From Sinonovacula constricta (lineage: Eukaryota > Mollusca > Bivalvia > Cardiida > Solecurtidae): DNA of 64,000 nucleotides. The stretch covers positions 41,569,027 to 41,633,026 of the forward strand of contig CM017567.1 in the NCBI GenBank assembly GCA_007844125.1, in the 5' to 3' direction. A program made the translations under genes and the position numbers. Numbering within the stretch: the stretch's first letter is position 1; each line of letters starts with the position of its first letter. The notes under the pieces are model-generated. The model had not been told where the DNA came from and did not search any database. It was given only the letters and a program-made list of their open reading frames with translations. Below, one piece after another: positions 46,201 to 61,000 of this stretch.

Positions 46201-49200
46201 CAGCACAGTCTTGCAGTAATAGAAACTAAAATAGCACAGTCTTGCAGAAATAACAACTTAAACAGCACAGTCATAAAGAAATAGCAGCTAAAACAGCATA
46301 ACCATACAGACATAGCAACTGCAACAACACAGTAATACCAAAATAACAACAATAACAATACAGCCGTACGGAAATACCAGCTAAAACAGCACAGCCATAC
46401 CAGAATATCGTCGAAAACAGCACATTTACATATATATAGAAATTAAATATTCAACAGCACTGTCATAAGGAAATAAAAACCAAAATAGTACAGCTTTAGG
46501 GAAATAATAACTTAAACAAAAGAGCCATACATAATTAACATTTAAAACAACATAGCGTACAGAATTAACAATTACAACAGCACATCCATACTTAATTAAC
46601 AACTTTAACAACACAGCCATACAGACAGCCATACACACATTACACCAAAAACTACATAGCCTTTCAGAAATAGCATCTTAAACAGCACATCCATGCAGAA
46701 ATAACAGCTAAAACAACGCAGCTATACAGAAATAACCATTATAACAGCACTGCTCTACAAACCTAATACAGCCATATAAACTATAACATCAGTCATACAG
46801 AAATAGCATCAGCACAGTCTAACAGAACTTGCAGCTAGAACAGGACACTCATACAGAAATAACAACAAAAAAGAACAAAACAGAATGTGCATGCTTAACA
46901 CAGGCTGTAACCCACTCTATTGCAGGCAGCACTACGCCTTCCAGCTGTGAAGATCTGGACTTGTATTCCTGTCAATCTGGACAATGTATCCCACCCTCGA
47001 ACGTTTGCGATGGAGCCTGCGACTGTGAACAGTGCGAGGATGAGGCCGAGGACTGTAGTTAGTATACACTTTGTTGATTGTTAATTGTTCTGGATGGGTA
47101 AATGTTGTTTTGGATGGGTTGAATGAAGATCATTCAGATATCTATATGTCTTAAGCATACCACAAGAGCCTTGTTCACTAAACTACCCGTGGCCGACGAT
47201 TAGAGCCATAGTCATTACAGTTTCTGACTTGTAACCCCTCAGTCCGTCACCGCGTGGTTCGAGTCCCTTTCGGGGCAGAACCTGTCATGTGAGGAGGTCT
47301 AAGCTTAGCTGAGCTGCGATATGTCGGTGGCTCAACCAAGACACATATGTTGGGCCTTTCTCTACCGATAGAGTCGCCCTGGCGTAGTGGTAGAGTCGCC
47401 GAGTCTCCTCTGACTGCTGAGACTCCCACTGCGTGTGTTCGAGTCCCGTTCGGGGTGCAGAACTTAATATGAGAAGGTCTTCAAGCTGACATGCGGTGCA
47501 CTGGTTGTTCTACCCACACATGTGTCTGGTGTCTCCCTCCACCAAAAAGCTGGACGTAATAATGATCATAAATGGTCGCTGCAATGTATTTCGAAAACCA
47601 AACCAAACCATCTCTACCAGTAGTTAGCTGGCCGCACATGACCAGTTCTCAGTTGAGATTTTTGCTCACGCTCAAATTTTGACAGATAGTTTTTTCACTC
47701 ATCTGAAACACATCACTGTAATATGTCAATACCTTTAATGTATGATGTCTTTTTTGTATCATGAGCTATTGTTTTCAATATATACGTGTATATTGCTATA
47801 AGTGCAGCACTGAATATTGAAGTAAATTTTCAATGTGCCACCTAACCCTTAGTCTGTTAAAGTTTTAAAGGTGGTATCCAACAGTTAACCAATATCATAT
47901 ACATGTTACAATAATTTTTCCCATTTATTGGGGTAATATTGGCCTGATTTCTACATGAATTGCATCTGTAGTCCTGACACATACGATTTTGAACACTAGC
48001 TCATTTGTTAGACAGTACAATTGATAAAAGGTCGCTGTTAATGAGGACTTAAGAGTGTGTTGGGTTTTTTCGTGTTCATCATGACGTTTTGCATGGTAGC
48101 TGTTTGACTACTGTAGGTACACCAACTTTCCATTCTGCATAATACATGTACCTTCATTTTAAAGAAAGACGTAAAAAAACGTATAATTTTATTTACAATG
48201 ATTCCCGTTAATATTGTAACTTTGATAATAAATGAACACATAGAAGCATTAAATATGCCCCTTTTCGTAAATGTTGTTTGTCATATTATCAAGGTACTAT
48301 GCTTAACTTGTGACATTTTCATTTTCAATGCCTTTAAGGTATTTAAACCATTCTGAAGCGAACTAATTGTATGTTGGGTTTTGGAAGTTGTATGGTTAAA
48401 TTGGACCATTGGATCGCTTGACAATACACGGTAGTACATTTGTATCACGTAAAATATATCTAAAATATCGAGTGGAGCGGGGCGACGATTGATATCTCAA
48501 GCGATTCGTCTAGATATATCTAAAATGGAGAGGGGAGCGGAGCGACGATTGATATCTCCAGCTATTCTTCTAAATATATAACAAATGTTGACGATTGATA
48601 TCTCCAGAGATTCCTCTAAATATTTCTAAAATGTCGAGGGGAGCGGAGCGACGTTTAATATCTCCGGCTGTTGGTCTGAAGGCTTCCTTTGTCAAGTCTG
48701 GCGGAAGGGATCGATGTTGCCACAGGTATTGTGTGTTTGTTCTGCTATATCTGTGATAACGACGATCTCTCCCGACCAGCAACAAGTCAGTACCAGTGGT
48801 GTGTTGGTACTACTCTATCTGTGATAACGGCGATCTCTCCCGACCAGCAACAAGTCAGTACCAGTGGTGTGTTGGTACTACTCTATCTGTGATAACGGCG
48901 ATCTCTCCCGACCAGCAACAAGTCAGTACCAGGGGTGTGTTAGTACTACTCTATCTGTGATAACGGCGATCTCTCCCGACCAGCAACAAGTCAGTACCAG
49001 GGGTGTGTTAGTACTACTCTATCTGTGATAACGGCGATCTCTCCCGACCAGCAACAAGTCAGTACCAGTGGTGTGTTGGTACTACTCTATCTGTGATAAC
49101 GGTGATCTCTCCCGACTACCCGACCAGCAACAAGCCATGACCAGGGGTGTGTTGGTACTACTCTATCTGTGATAACGGCGATCTCTCCCGACTACCCGAC

Positions 49201-51949
49201 CAGCAACAAGTCAGTACCAGGGGTGTGTTGGTACTACTCTATCTGTGATAAGGACGATCTCTCCCGGCGAGCAACAAGTCAGTACCAGTGGTGTGTTGGT
49301 TCTTCTCTGTCTGTGATAATGGCGATCTCTCCCGACTACCCGACCAGCAACAAGTCAGTACCAGTGGTGTGTTGGTACTACTCTATCTGTGATAACGGCG
49401 ATCTCTCCCGACCAGCAACAAGCCATGACCAGGGGTGTGTTGATACTACTCTATCTGTGATAACGGTGATCTCTGTCGACTACCCGACCAGCAACAAGTC
49501 AGTACCAGTGGTGTGTTGGTACTACTCTATCTGTGATAACGGCGATCTCTCCCGACCAGCAACAAGCCATGACCAGTGGTGTGTTGGTTCTTCTCTAGCT
49601 GTGATAATGGCGATCCCTCCCGACCACCAGACTAGCAACAAGCCACGACCTGTGGTGTTTTGGTTCTTCATTGTCTGTGATAATGGTGATCCCTCCCGAC
49701 CACCAGACTAGCAACAAGCCACGACCTGTGGTGTTTTGGTTCTTCTCTGTCTGTGTTAATGGCGATCCCTCCCGACCACCAGACTAGCAACAAGCCACGA
49801 CCTGTGGTGTTTTGGTTCTTCTCTGTCTGTGATAATGGCGATCCCTCCCGACCACCAGACTAGCAACAAGCCACGACCTGTGGTGTTTTGGTTCTTTTCT
49901 GTCTGTGATAATGGCGATCCCTCCCAACCACCAGACTAGCAACAAGCCACAACCTGTGGTGTTTTGGTTCTTCTCTGTCTGTGATAATGGCGATCCCTTC
50001 CGACCACCAGACTATCAACAAGCCACGACCTGTGGTGTTTTGGTTCTTCTCTGTCTGATAGTGGCGATCTCTCCCGACCACCAGACTAGCAACAAGCCAC
50101 GACCTGTGGTGTTTTGGTTCTTCTCTGTCTGTGATAATGGCGATCCCTCCCGACCACCAGACTAGCAACAAGCCACGCCCTGTGGTGTGTTGGCTCTGCT
50201 CTAGCTGTGATAATGTCGATCCCTCCCGACCACCAGACTAGCAACAAGCCACGACCTGTGGTGTTTTGGTTCTTCTCTGTCTGTGATAATGGCGATCCCT
50301 CCCGACCACCAGACTAGCAACAAGCCACGACCTGTGGTGTTTTGGTTCTTCTCTGTCTGTGATAATGGCGATCCCTCCCGACCACCAGACTAGCAACAAG
50401 CCACGACCTGTGGTGTTTTGGTTCTTCTCTGTCTGTGATAATGGCGATCCCTCCCGACCACCAGACTAGCAACAAGCCACGACCTGTGGAGTTTCGGTTC
50501 TTCTCTGTCTGTGATTATGGCGATCCCTCCCGACCACCAGACTAGCAACAAGCCACGACCTGTGGTGTTTTGGTTCTTCTCTGTCTGTGATAATGGCGAT
50601 CCCTCCCGACCAACAAACTAGCAACAAGCCACGACCTGTGGTATGTTGGCTCTGCTCTAGCTGTGATAATGGCATAATGAACAATTTCTGTAACAATATT
50701 AGAAAAAAATCAAAACATACATGTTTATTGTTCTGCTAAGTTTGTGCATGAAACGTACATTGCCATTACAGATCACAGCTGTGCGACATCCATGACACCA
50801 CAGAGAGCTTGCGCTTCAATCTAGAGGATAATTATCTGCTACCTAGTCCTCTCATTGTTGTCAGCCAAATCTGTCTATAATTGAAATCTGTCATTTCAGC
50901 CTACTCGGCTCTTTTCTTGAAACAAGATTTTTCACACAACATCTGCAAAATCGTGTTCATGCCAGCTACATTATTGACATATTTTATATTTTGAGGCTGT
51001 ATTGTAAACTTCAGCATATTTGCTTCTTTTCTTGGTAGGAGATCTCGCCAAACAGCAGCGATTTTTGCTTGCTGCATTGTTGTTATTGTACAAAAGTTTC
51101 GGTTATAGCGCGATTATAGAGGTATCTGCTTCAGCAGTACCCCATCTGACAGAACCTTTAATAACGAAAACACGAACCAAGCAATTCTAAAGTACTGCCA
51201 TAATAAAAGTTTATCAAATAAAAATAAAAAACCCGACACCCAATAACTATCAGCAGATGTAAATGAAATCGGTTAGACATCACCAACAAAGAATCAGTCA
51301 ATAACGGCTGCAACATTCGCATATCACATATAATACAAGAGAGGAAAAAAAAGCTCCTACAACTACCAGTACGACTACAAGCACCACAACGTTACCTTTA
51401 TCAACAACGTCGCCAACAGCTAACAGTTTGTCAACAAGTACAATGACTTCGCCTTCATTAACAACGCCACCAACAGAACAATAACGGCGCTTACGTCAGC
51501 AACGTCACCAAGGTCACCAAGAAGAACAATGACGTCCCATACATTAACAACGTCGCCAACAAGACCAATGACGTCACCTACATTTACAACATCCCCAACA
51601 GGAACAATGACGTCGCATTCATTAACAACGTCGCCAACAAAACCAATGACGTCTCCTATATTAACAACGTCGCCAACAAGACCAATGACGTCGCCTACAT
51701 TAACAACGTCGCCATCAAGAACAATGAATCCGCATACATAAACAACGTCGTCAACAACTGCTAGTATGTCCAAAAGTGCTAGGAATTCACCATCCAATAT
51801 ACATGGCTTTGTCCCGTTGTACACTGAACTTCGTCATACTCAGTATCTATAGATATTTACGATGTACGATGTTTGCAAATATCTGAAACTTCCGAACTCC
51901 GATGCAGGCGCGTATCTGGGCCGTTTTTCCAGTTACGCACAATTATTAT

Positions 51950-52003
<54 letters not shown>

Positions 52004-55000
52004 ATGCGTGCGTGCGTGCGTGCGCGTGTGTGTGGTGGGGAGTCTGGGGACATACCCCAGATTTTTTTACATTGTCTCAGTGGCATTTTAGTGCCTTTTT
52101 GCCCCAAAATTTAAGAAGAAAAAAGAAAACGAAATACTTTAGTTTTTCCTGTTATTGACTGAAAAATACATCCTTAAAACGCGATATTCAACTCGATTGA
52201 TGTTTATAAAATTTTATAAAATATAGACTTAGGAAATAAAATACACCACGTCTAACCCGTGTTAGGCATCGACTTTCTTAGTGTTTTTGTTACTTTTAGA
52301 TTTTCAATTTTTCGAACGGAGGTTACGCACGTGCGTAAAGTGCGTAATGGCAGACACGCGCCTGCTCCGATGTCCAATCTCGCGCTCCGATGTCAGTCTA
52401 ACACGTCAACTAACCATGAGACCCAATGACAAAATACTACGAAAATGGCATTGATGCAGTGCACTAAAGGGCGTACAACTTATGTTTTAAAAGATAAAGT
52501 AATCTGACCACGATTACGACGAACATCCGATGATTAATTTGAAAATAATGTACATTAACAATAGCATTTATCATGTATATGACATATCCTGTACAATTTC
52601 TATTGCATATTGTTTAATTGTTTTTAAAATTGTGTTTGCTAATGTAACCAAACTCTTTTGTAACCGATTTGAGAAATATTGAACAAAGAACATTTTTAAA
52701 ACCCTTATACATTGGACAATAAAACCTGTTTAAGCCACATGGTTCGAGCTTGCCAAAATATGTCATTTATGTTCGTGGTACGAAGTTTAAGTGATACGAA
52801 TACTGCGACTCCAGATAACAAATCGGAACACCTCAGCCCTTTCTACGAAAATATACTTGCCGTTGTAGTAACAACTCCAGGACATTGACACATTCCATAA
52901 AGGGCGCCGCGCTTCAGGGCGAACGTCAGTAAAAGTCGCTCTGCATAAGAGTGCTTCAAATCAAGTTTCTCTAATAGACGACATGTTAACTTAAAGGTAA
53001 TGCACTAATTTTAAACTATGAAAAGCAATTTTAGAGGCAGGTTTGTAAAATAAATAACGTTAATTCATATTTGACCTTCGATGCTACACTCGGCTTTCTT
53101 ATCTACCTTTATGCGTAATTCCACGACTCGACTTTTTCAGCTTCAGCGTTGACGTTGGTGATAATTCTTGGTCATTTCGTTACCAAATATGTTATGGTCA
53201 AAGGTACATAGACTTATACTAATATGATTTTTTTAGGAACGACAACGGGCACAACAACGTCCATGACAACAACATCCACATCAACTTCTACTAGTACAAC
53301 TTTCACGACCACAACTTCGCCTACGACAACAACATCTCCAACGACAACAACTTCACCAACCACAACAACTTCCCCAACTACAACAACATCCTCGACCACA
53401 ACATCTCCTACAACAACATCACCTACTACAACGACATCCCCGACGACAACAACATCCCCTACCACAACAACGTCTCCAACCACAACAACTTCTCCAACCA
53501 CAACAACTTCACCAACTACAACAACGTCCCCGACGACAACAACTTCCCCTACCACAACAACTTCGCCAACCACAACAACTTCTCCAACCACAACAACGTC
53601 ACCTTCCACAACAACATCCCCAACCACAACAACTTCACCCACTACAACAACGTCCCCGACAACAACTTCCCCTACCACAACAACGTCACCTACCACAACA
53701 ACATCCCCAACCACAACAACTTCACCAACTACAACAACTTCCCTAACCACAACAACTTCACCAACTACAACAACGTCCCCGACGACAACAACTTCCCCTA
53801 CCACAACTACTTCACCAACTACAACAACGTCTCCTACGACAACAACATCCCCAACTACAACAACTTCACCAACCACAACAACTTCACCAACCACAACAAC
53901 TTCCCCAACTACAACAACATCCCCGACCACAACATCTCCTACAACAACATCACCTACTACAACGACATCCCCGACGACAACAACATCCCCTACCACAACA
54001 ACTTCCCCTACCACAACAACTTCGCCAACCACAACAACTTCTCCAACCACAACAACGTCACCTTCCACAACAACATCCCCAACCACAACAACTTCACCCA
54101 CTACAACAACGTCCCCGACGACAACTTCCCCTACCACAACAACGTCACCTACCACAACAACATCCCCAACCACAACAACTTCACCAACTACAACAACTTC
54201 CCTAACCACAACAACATCTCCAACCACAACAACTTCTCCAACCACAACAACTTCACCAACTACAACAACGTCCCCGACGACAACAACTTCCCCTACCACA
54301 ACTACTTCACCAACTACAACAACGTCTCCTACGACAACAACATCCCCAACTACAACAACTTCCCCTACCACAACTACTTCACCAACTACAACAACGTCTC
54401 CCACAACAACAACTTCACCAACTACAACAACTTCACCAACAACAACAACTTCACCAACAACAACGACATCCCCGACAACAACATCTCCAACCACAACTAC
54501 TTCACCAACTACAACAACTTCTCCTACCACAACAACATCTCCAACCACAACAACTTCCCCGACCACAACAACGTCACCTACCACAACAACATCCCCAACC
54601 ACAACAACATCTCCTACAACAACATCCCCAACCACAACAACGTCACCTACAACAACAACTTCACCAACCACAACAACTTCACCAACTACAACAACATCCC
54701 CGACGACAACAACTTCCCCTACCACAACAACTTCACCTACCACAACAACATCCCCAAGCACAACATCATCTACAACAACATCCCCAACTACAACAACGTC
54801 ACCTACAACAACAACTTCACCAACCACAACAACTTCACCAACCACAACAACTTCTCCAACCACAACAACTTCACCAACTACATCAACGTCCCCGACGACA
54901 ACAACTTCCCCTACTACAACAACTTCCCCTAGCACAACAACATCTCCAACCACAACAACATCTCCTACAACGACAACTTCCCCAACAACAACAACGTCAC

Positions 55001-58000
55001 CTACAACAACTTCACCAACCACAACAACTTCACCAACTACAACAACGTCCCCGACGACAACAACTTCCCCTACCACAACAACATCCTCAACCACAACTAC
55101 TTCTACAACCACAACAACTTCACCAACCACAACAACTTCCCCTACCACAACAACGTCACCTACCACAACAACATCCCCAACCACAACTACTTCTCCAACC
55201 ACAACAACTTCACCAACTACAACAACGTCCCCGACGACAACAACTTCCCCTACCACAACTACTTCACCAACTACAACAACGTCTCCTACTACAACAACGT
55301 CACCTACAACAACAACTTCACCAACAACGACTTCACCAACAACAACAACTTCACCAACAACAACGACATCCCCGACGACAACAACATCCCCAACCACAAC
55401 TACTTCACCAACTACAACAACTTCTCCTACGACAACAACATCCCCAACCACATCTTCTACAACAACAACTTCTCCAACCACAACGACTTCTCCAACCACA
55501 ACAACGTCACCTACAACAACAACTTCACCAACCACAACAACTTCACCAACTACAACAACTTCCCTAACCACAACAACATCTCCAAGCACCACAACTTCTC
55601 CAACCACAACAACTTCACCAACTACAACAACGTCCCCGACGACTACAACTTCCCCTTCCACAACTACTTCACCAACTTCAACAACGTCACCTACGACAAC
55701 AACATCCCCAACTACAACAACTTCATCAACCACAACAACTTCTCCTACCACAACAACATCTCCAACCACAACAACTTCTCCTACCACAACTACTTCACCA
55801 ACTACAACAACGTCTCCTACAACAACAACTTCACCAACCACAACAACTTCACCAACTACAACAACATCCCCAACTACAACAACTTCTCCTACCACAACTA
55901 CTTCACCAACTACAACAACGTCTCCTACAACAACAACTTCACCAACCACAACAACTTCACCAACAACAACTTCACCAACAACAACGACATCCCCGACAAC
56001 AACATCCCCAACCACAACTACTTCACCAACTACAACAACGTCTCCTACAACAACAACTTCACCAACCACAACAACTTCACCAACAACAACTTCACCAACA
56101 ACAACGACATCCCCGACAACAACATCCCCAACCACAACTACTTCACCAACTACAACAACTTCTCCTACCACAACAACATCTCCAACCACAACAACTTCCC
56201 CTACCACAACTACTTCTCCAACTACAACAACTTCACAAACTACAACAACGTCTCCTACAACAACAACTTCACCAACCACAACAACTTCACCAACAACAAC
56301 AACTTCACCAACAACAACGACATCCCCGACAACAACATCTCCAACCACAACTACTTCACCAACTACAACAACTTCTCCTACCACAACAACATCTCCAACC
56401 ACAACAACTTCCCCTACCACAACTACTTCACCAACTACAACAACGTCTCCTACGACAACAACATCCCCAACAACAACAACGTCTCCTACAACAACAACTT
56501 CACCAACCACAACAACTTCACCAACCACAACAACTTCTCCAACCACAACGACATCCCCGACAACAACATCCCCAACCACAACTACTTCACCAACTACAAC
56601 AACTTCTCCTACGACAACAACATCCCCAACTACAACAACTTCCCCTACCACAACTACTTCACCAACTACAACAACGTCTCCTTCAACAACAACTTCACCA
56701 ACCACAACAACTTCACCAACAACAACAACTTCACCAACAACAACGACATCCCCGACAACAACATCTCCAACCACAACTACTTCACCAACTACAACAACTT
56801 CTCCTACTACAACAACATCTCCAACCACAACAACTTCCCCTACCACAACTACTTCACCAACTACAACAACGTCTCCTACGACAACAACATCCCCAACAAC
56901 AACAACTTCACCAACTACAACAACTTCCCCTACCACAACTACTTCTCCAACCACAACAACTTCCCCTACCACAACTACTTCTCCAACTACAACAACTTCA
57001 CAAACTACAACAACGTCTCCGACGACAACAACTTCCCCTACCACAACTACTTCACCAACTACGACAACGTCTCCTACGACAACAACATCCCCAACTACAA
57101 CAACGTCTCCTACAACAACAACTTCACCAACCACAACAACTTCACCAACAACAACGACATCCCCGACAACATCCCCAACCACAACTACTTCACCAACTAC
57201 AACAACTTCTCCTACCACAACAACATCTCCAACCACAACAACTTCCCCTACCACAACTACTTCTCCAACTACAACAACTTCACAAACTACAACAACTTCC
57301 CCAACCACAACAACTTCTCCAACTACAACAACATCACCTACAACAACAACTTCACCAACCACAACAACTTCATCAACTACAACAACGTCCCCGACGACAA
57401 CCACATCTCCGACCACAACAACTCCTACCACAACAACATCACCAACTACAACAACGTCCCCGACCACAACAACTTCCCCTACCACAAGTACTTCACCTAC
57501 TACAACATCTCCAACCACAACAACTTCACCAACTACAACAACGTCCCCGACGACAACAACATCCCCAACCACAACAACTTATACAACAACTACATCTCCT
57601 ACAACGACAACTTCACCTACAACATCTACGTCTCCTAGTACAACAACTTCGCCAACAACGACAACATCACCGACGACTACTACATCACCAACAACAACTA
57701 CATCGTCAACTACAACTACTACATGTAAGATTATTTAGTTTTTACCTCATTCGTTGTGGCAATACAGTTTATTTACGGAACACAATATCGTTAGTTTATT
57801 CTGCAGAATTTAAAAGCATTAGTTTTGCATAACTGCATTATTGAAAGTTTAGAAAGTCACTTAACAGATATGTCTAGAATCTTATTTCAGAACAAAAAAG
57901 TACACATGAATTATATATACGTTTTTATATTCTTCCTATAAAATGCTTGAAATAACTCGGCAATATATATATTCTTAGTATTCTTAGTATTCTTATAAAA

Positions 58001-61000
58001 TACATTTAGAATATTTTGTTCGTTTGCTTTAAAGTTCCATGTTTTACATTGATAACAATAAAAACTTGTCTCTAATTCACTGCGTTATGTACTCAAGACT
58101 GTCACAATGGAACAGACGTTCTGTGTCAAAATTGCTTAAAATCAATTTCAACGAAATAGGCAATTCATCATTGGATATAACAAAAACACAAAAAGGCTTT
58201 CCATGTACAACAGCGTTTTTACTTTTTCGCCAGCTTAGCATTAAGTCCAGCAAAAAGTATTAATCCAGATCCGCCAACTTGTTTGTAGCTGCTTGTCGGG
58301 GTCTGCATTATTTGATACTAAGTCTCCAGCAATGTGACTTACTATGCCTGCAGCACCTAGTTTTAATTCTGTTTTAATAAAAAATGATTACGACAAAAAT
58401 GCTCATTTAAGAAATTTTCGATGCCGTTCGATACTTTCAATTTGTGAGTGCATATTTTTGCCATGACTACGAATAACTCTTTATGAGCTAAGAATTTATG
58501 TCTCATTCTAATCTCTTTAGGCCTAACACAAAATGATTTTTATTGACTTATTACAAGTATATTATTGATTTTTGTCACATAAAGAAAATTGAGGTTAGGG
58601 GAGTAATTAAGTGTTGATTGTGGCCGATTTTTTTTTTTTTTTTTTTAAAAAGGATCTTTAATGAAGATTGTGTTTAATGGTCGTCTTTTCGAGTTTTATA
58701 CTTTCAAATGCTGAACATCTAAAGACAATAGAGGACTACGTTTATGCAGCCTTCTGCCGAAATGCATGCGAACAAAAACTCGTAACTTTCAGCATCACCC
58801 TCATAAAATGACAGCTGTAAGGCATTTTCGCGACGCAATTAATGTTCTAATATAAATACTTAGAAAGTAGTTTCTTCAGGACTTCCATGACTAGGAAACA
58901 CGATTGTAGGTAGCATTTAACTCGTAGTCGAGTGTTTTAATGTTGTAGGCAGCAGCAGATAAAACAATGTAGAAAAACGCAATAGCAGGAAATAACGAAA
59001 AAATAAACCTTTAACGATTCCTTTTTCTAAGTTCAGCTTTCTTTGTGCAGTTTTTGTTGTACCTTCGGGATTTTAATGCTTTGTGTTTGTTCCAGTGTGT
59101 CAGCTTACACAGCTATTGACGAGAGAGAATCTGGCTAGCTATGGCGCCAGCGTTACCGGGAATACCGTCCAGAACGTAAATGATGCCCTTATATCGTCAA
59201 TAGAGGACACGTCATACAACATGAACAATGTGTCAGATTTCGTCAAGGTCGACTTCGACCCGACAATCGTCACACGGGTCACAGTTGTGACTCAGTATAT
59301 CAAACGATACAGTATTATAGTAGGAACTGAGGTTTACGTAAGTAGAAAAAGCCATGTTAAATCAAACATGTCCTTCCTTAAAGACATATTCATACAGTTA
59401 CATTTAAAGTATAACTAACAGTCGTTCAGATTACTCAAACTAGTGCCAGTACAATTTAAGAATGGCCAAAAAGGTTAAATCTGATTCAAAATTGATGGGC
59501 CCGTATAGTCATTTTAACTACTCTTTATCGTGGACATTTTGTTCTGTATCAGTCCTACCAAATTTTTGGAGGAAATTTATTTTTAAATGATTTTTATTGA
59601 ATAATGTATGCTAAATTTGGAAACACGTTTCCTTACCTGTATATTCAAAGTCTACAGATTAAAACAATGTTATTCAAGTATTTTATATTTGACATGATCA
59701 ACCGAAAGACTTCATAGAACATCTTGGACAACTTTGAAGTAAATTGTATGGTTATCAAGCACACAATAAAAAATCAATTTTTTAGATATGTTGGGTATTT
59801 TTAACAGTTTATTACATATTTGGTAAAGCATGAGTCAAATCAATTGAGAAACATGTTTGGTTGGTTTGTCTAAACGAAAGGATTACACATAACTAAACAC
59901 GTTTCTTATAGCTGAGATGACAAACATATGGACGTATCCTGTCTCTGAATAGAGAACCTTTATAGCAATTGTAGATGAGAAATGGATATCCATAAAGTCT
60001 AAACACCTCACTCGTCATCACAAATATGCATTTCCTATCTTAGCTTCTCTGCAAAGTCAGCTCATTCTAAACTTAGAGGTCGCCATACGTTTGTAGCCAA
60101 GTACAAGGTATTCAAATTCAAATTCACTCACTGCACTCGCTGCGCTTGTTTCGGCTTCTACCTTCTTTAGAAACGTCTTAATATCCTGTACTAAGAAAAG
60201 AATGAGACTAATTTTCAGATAGCATTCTATCATCATCCGGGTAATGTGCTCTGACGTCAAAAATTTATCAGAAATACTGATTGTGCTTATTATTTACATT
60301 TAGAAACAATGAACATTTAGAGTGATCTTTTCCTAATGTTTACTGACTAACACTTGAGGTAGTGTCAGAATCGTCTAAACTCAGACAAAAATAGGAGATA
60401 ATGCCAAACTTCTACCAAACAGGTGTAAGTTATCGTTGTGTGTGTTAGATATTGGCACACTGTTGGGTATCACCTTTAACTGACGCAGACATATGTAGAG
60501 TATGTTAGTGTATGTTTCAATTTTAGCATCGTAAAAATCAATTTAAATAGTGCTTTTTATCATGTACAATGTGTCGCTATCTATTCTCTTCGATAGGTTA
60601 CTCATTGAAATAAACATTATTGTTATTGCCATTTGTACTGATAATTATATTATGTTATATATACATATATACACACACACACGCACGTACGTACGGGCGC
60701 GCACACACACATTTGTAATGTTGTGTTGATATTTAAGTTATTGCCAGCTGTGTTGATATTTATGTTATTGTCAGCTGTGTGCTGTGTTGATATTTATGTT
60801 ATTGCCAGTTGCGTTGATATTTATCTTATTGCAATCTGTGTTGATACTTGTGTTATTGACAGCTGCGCAGATAAACATCCCTTTTTTCATCTATGCTGAT
60901 ATTTGTCTGCAATTAACACTCGAACCATGTTTTTTATTTATGCCTGAATAGTCACTCCAACAAGTTATTTACTGTTTCACCGAAGACCAATCATGACAGG

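Noticed and set aside
49169..50696. Frames of 76-180 residues on both strands
   Set aside because: They lie fully in the 68/76-bp array and change frame with unit-length variants.
51952..52158. Cys/Val-rich frames around 51952
   Set aside because: They are translations of the (TG)n tract inside the hAT-like MITE.
53214..57572. 1,452-residue open frame on the minus strand (VVVGDVVVVGE repeats)
   Set aside because: It is the antisense of the mucin exon. A stop-free 18-bp unit stays open on both strands. The + frame has matching splice sites and phase; the minus frame has none.
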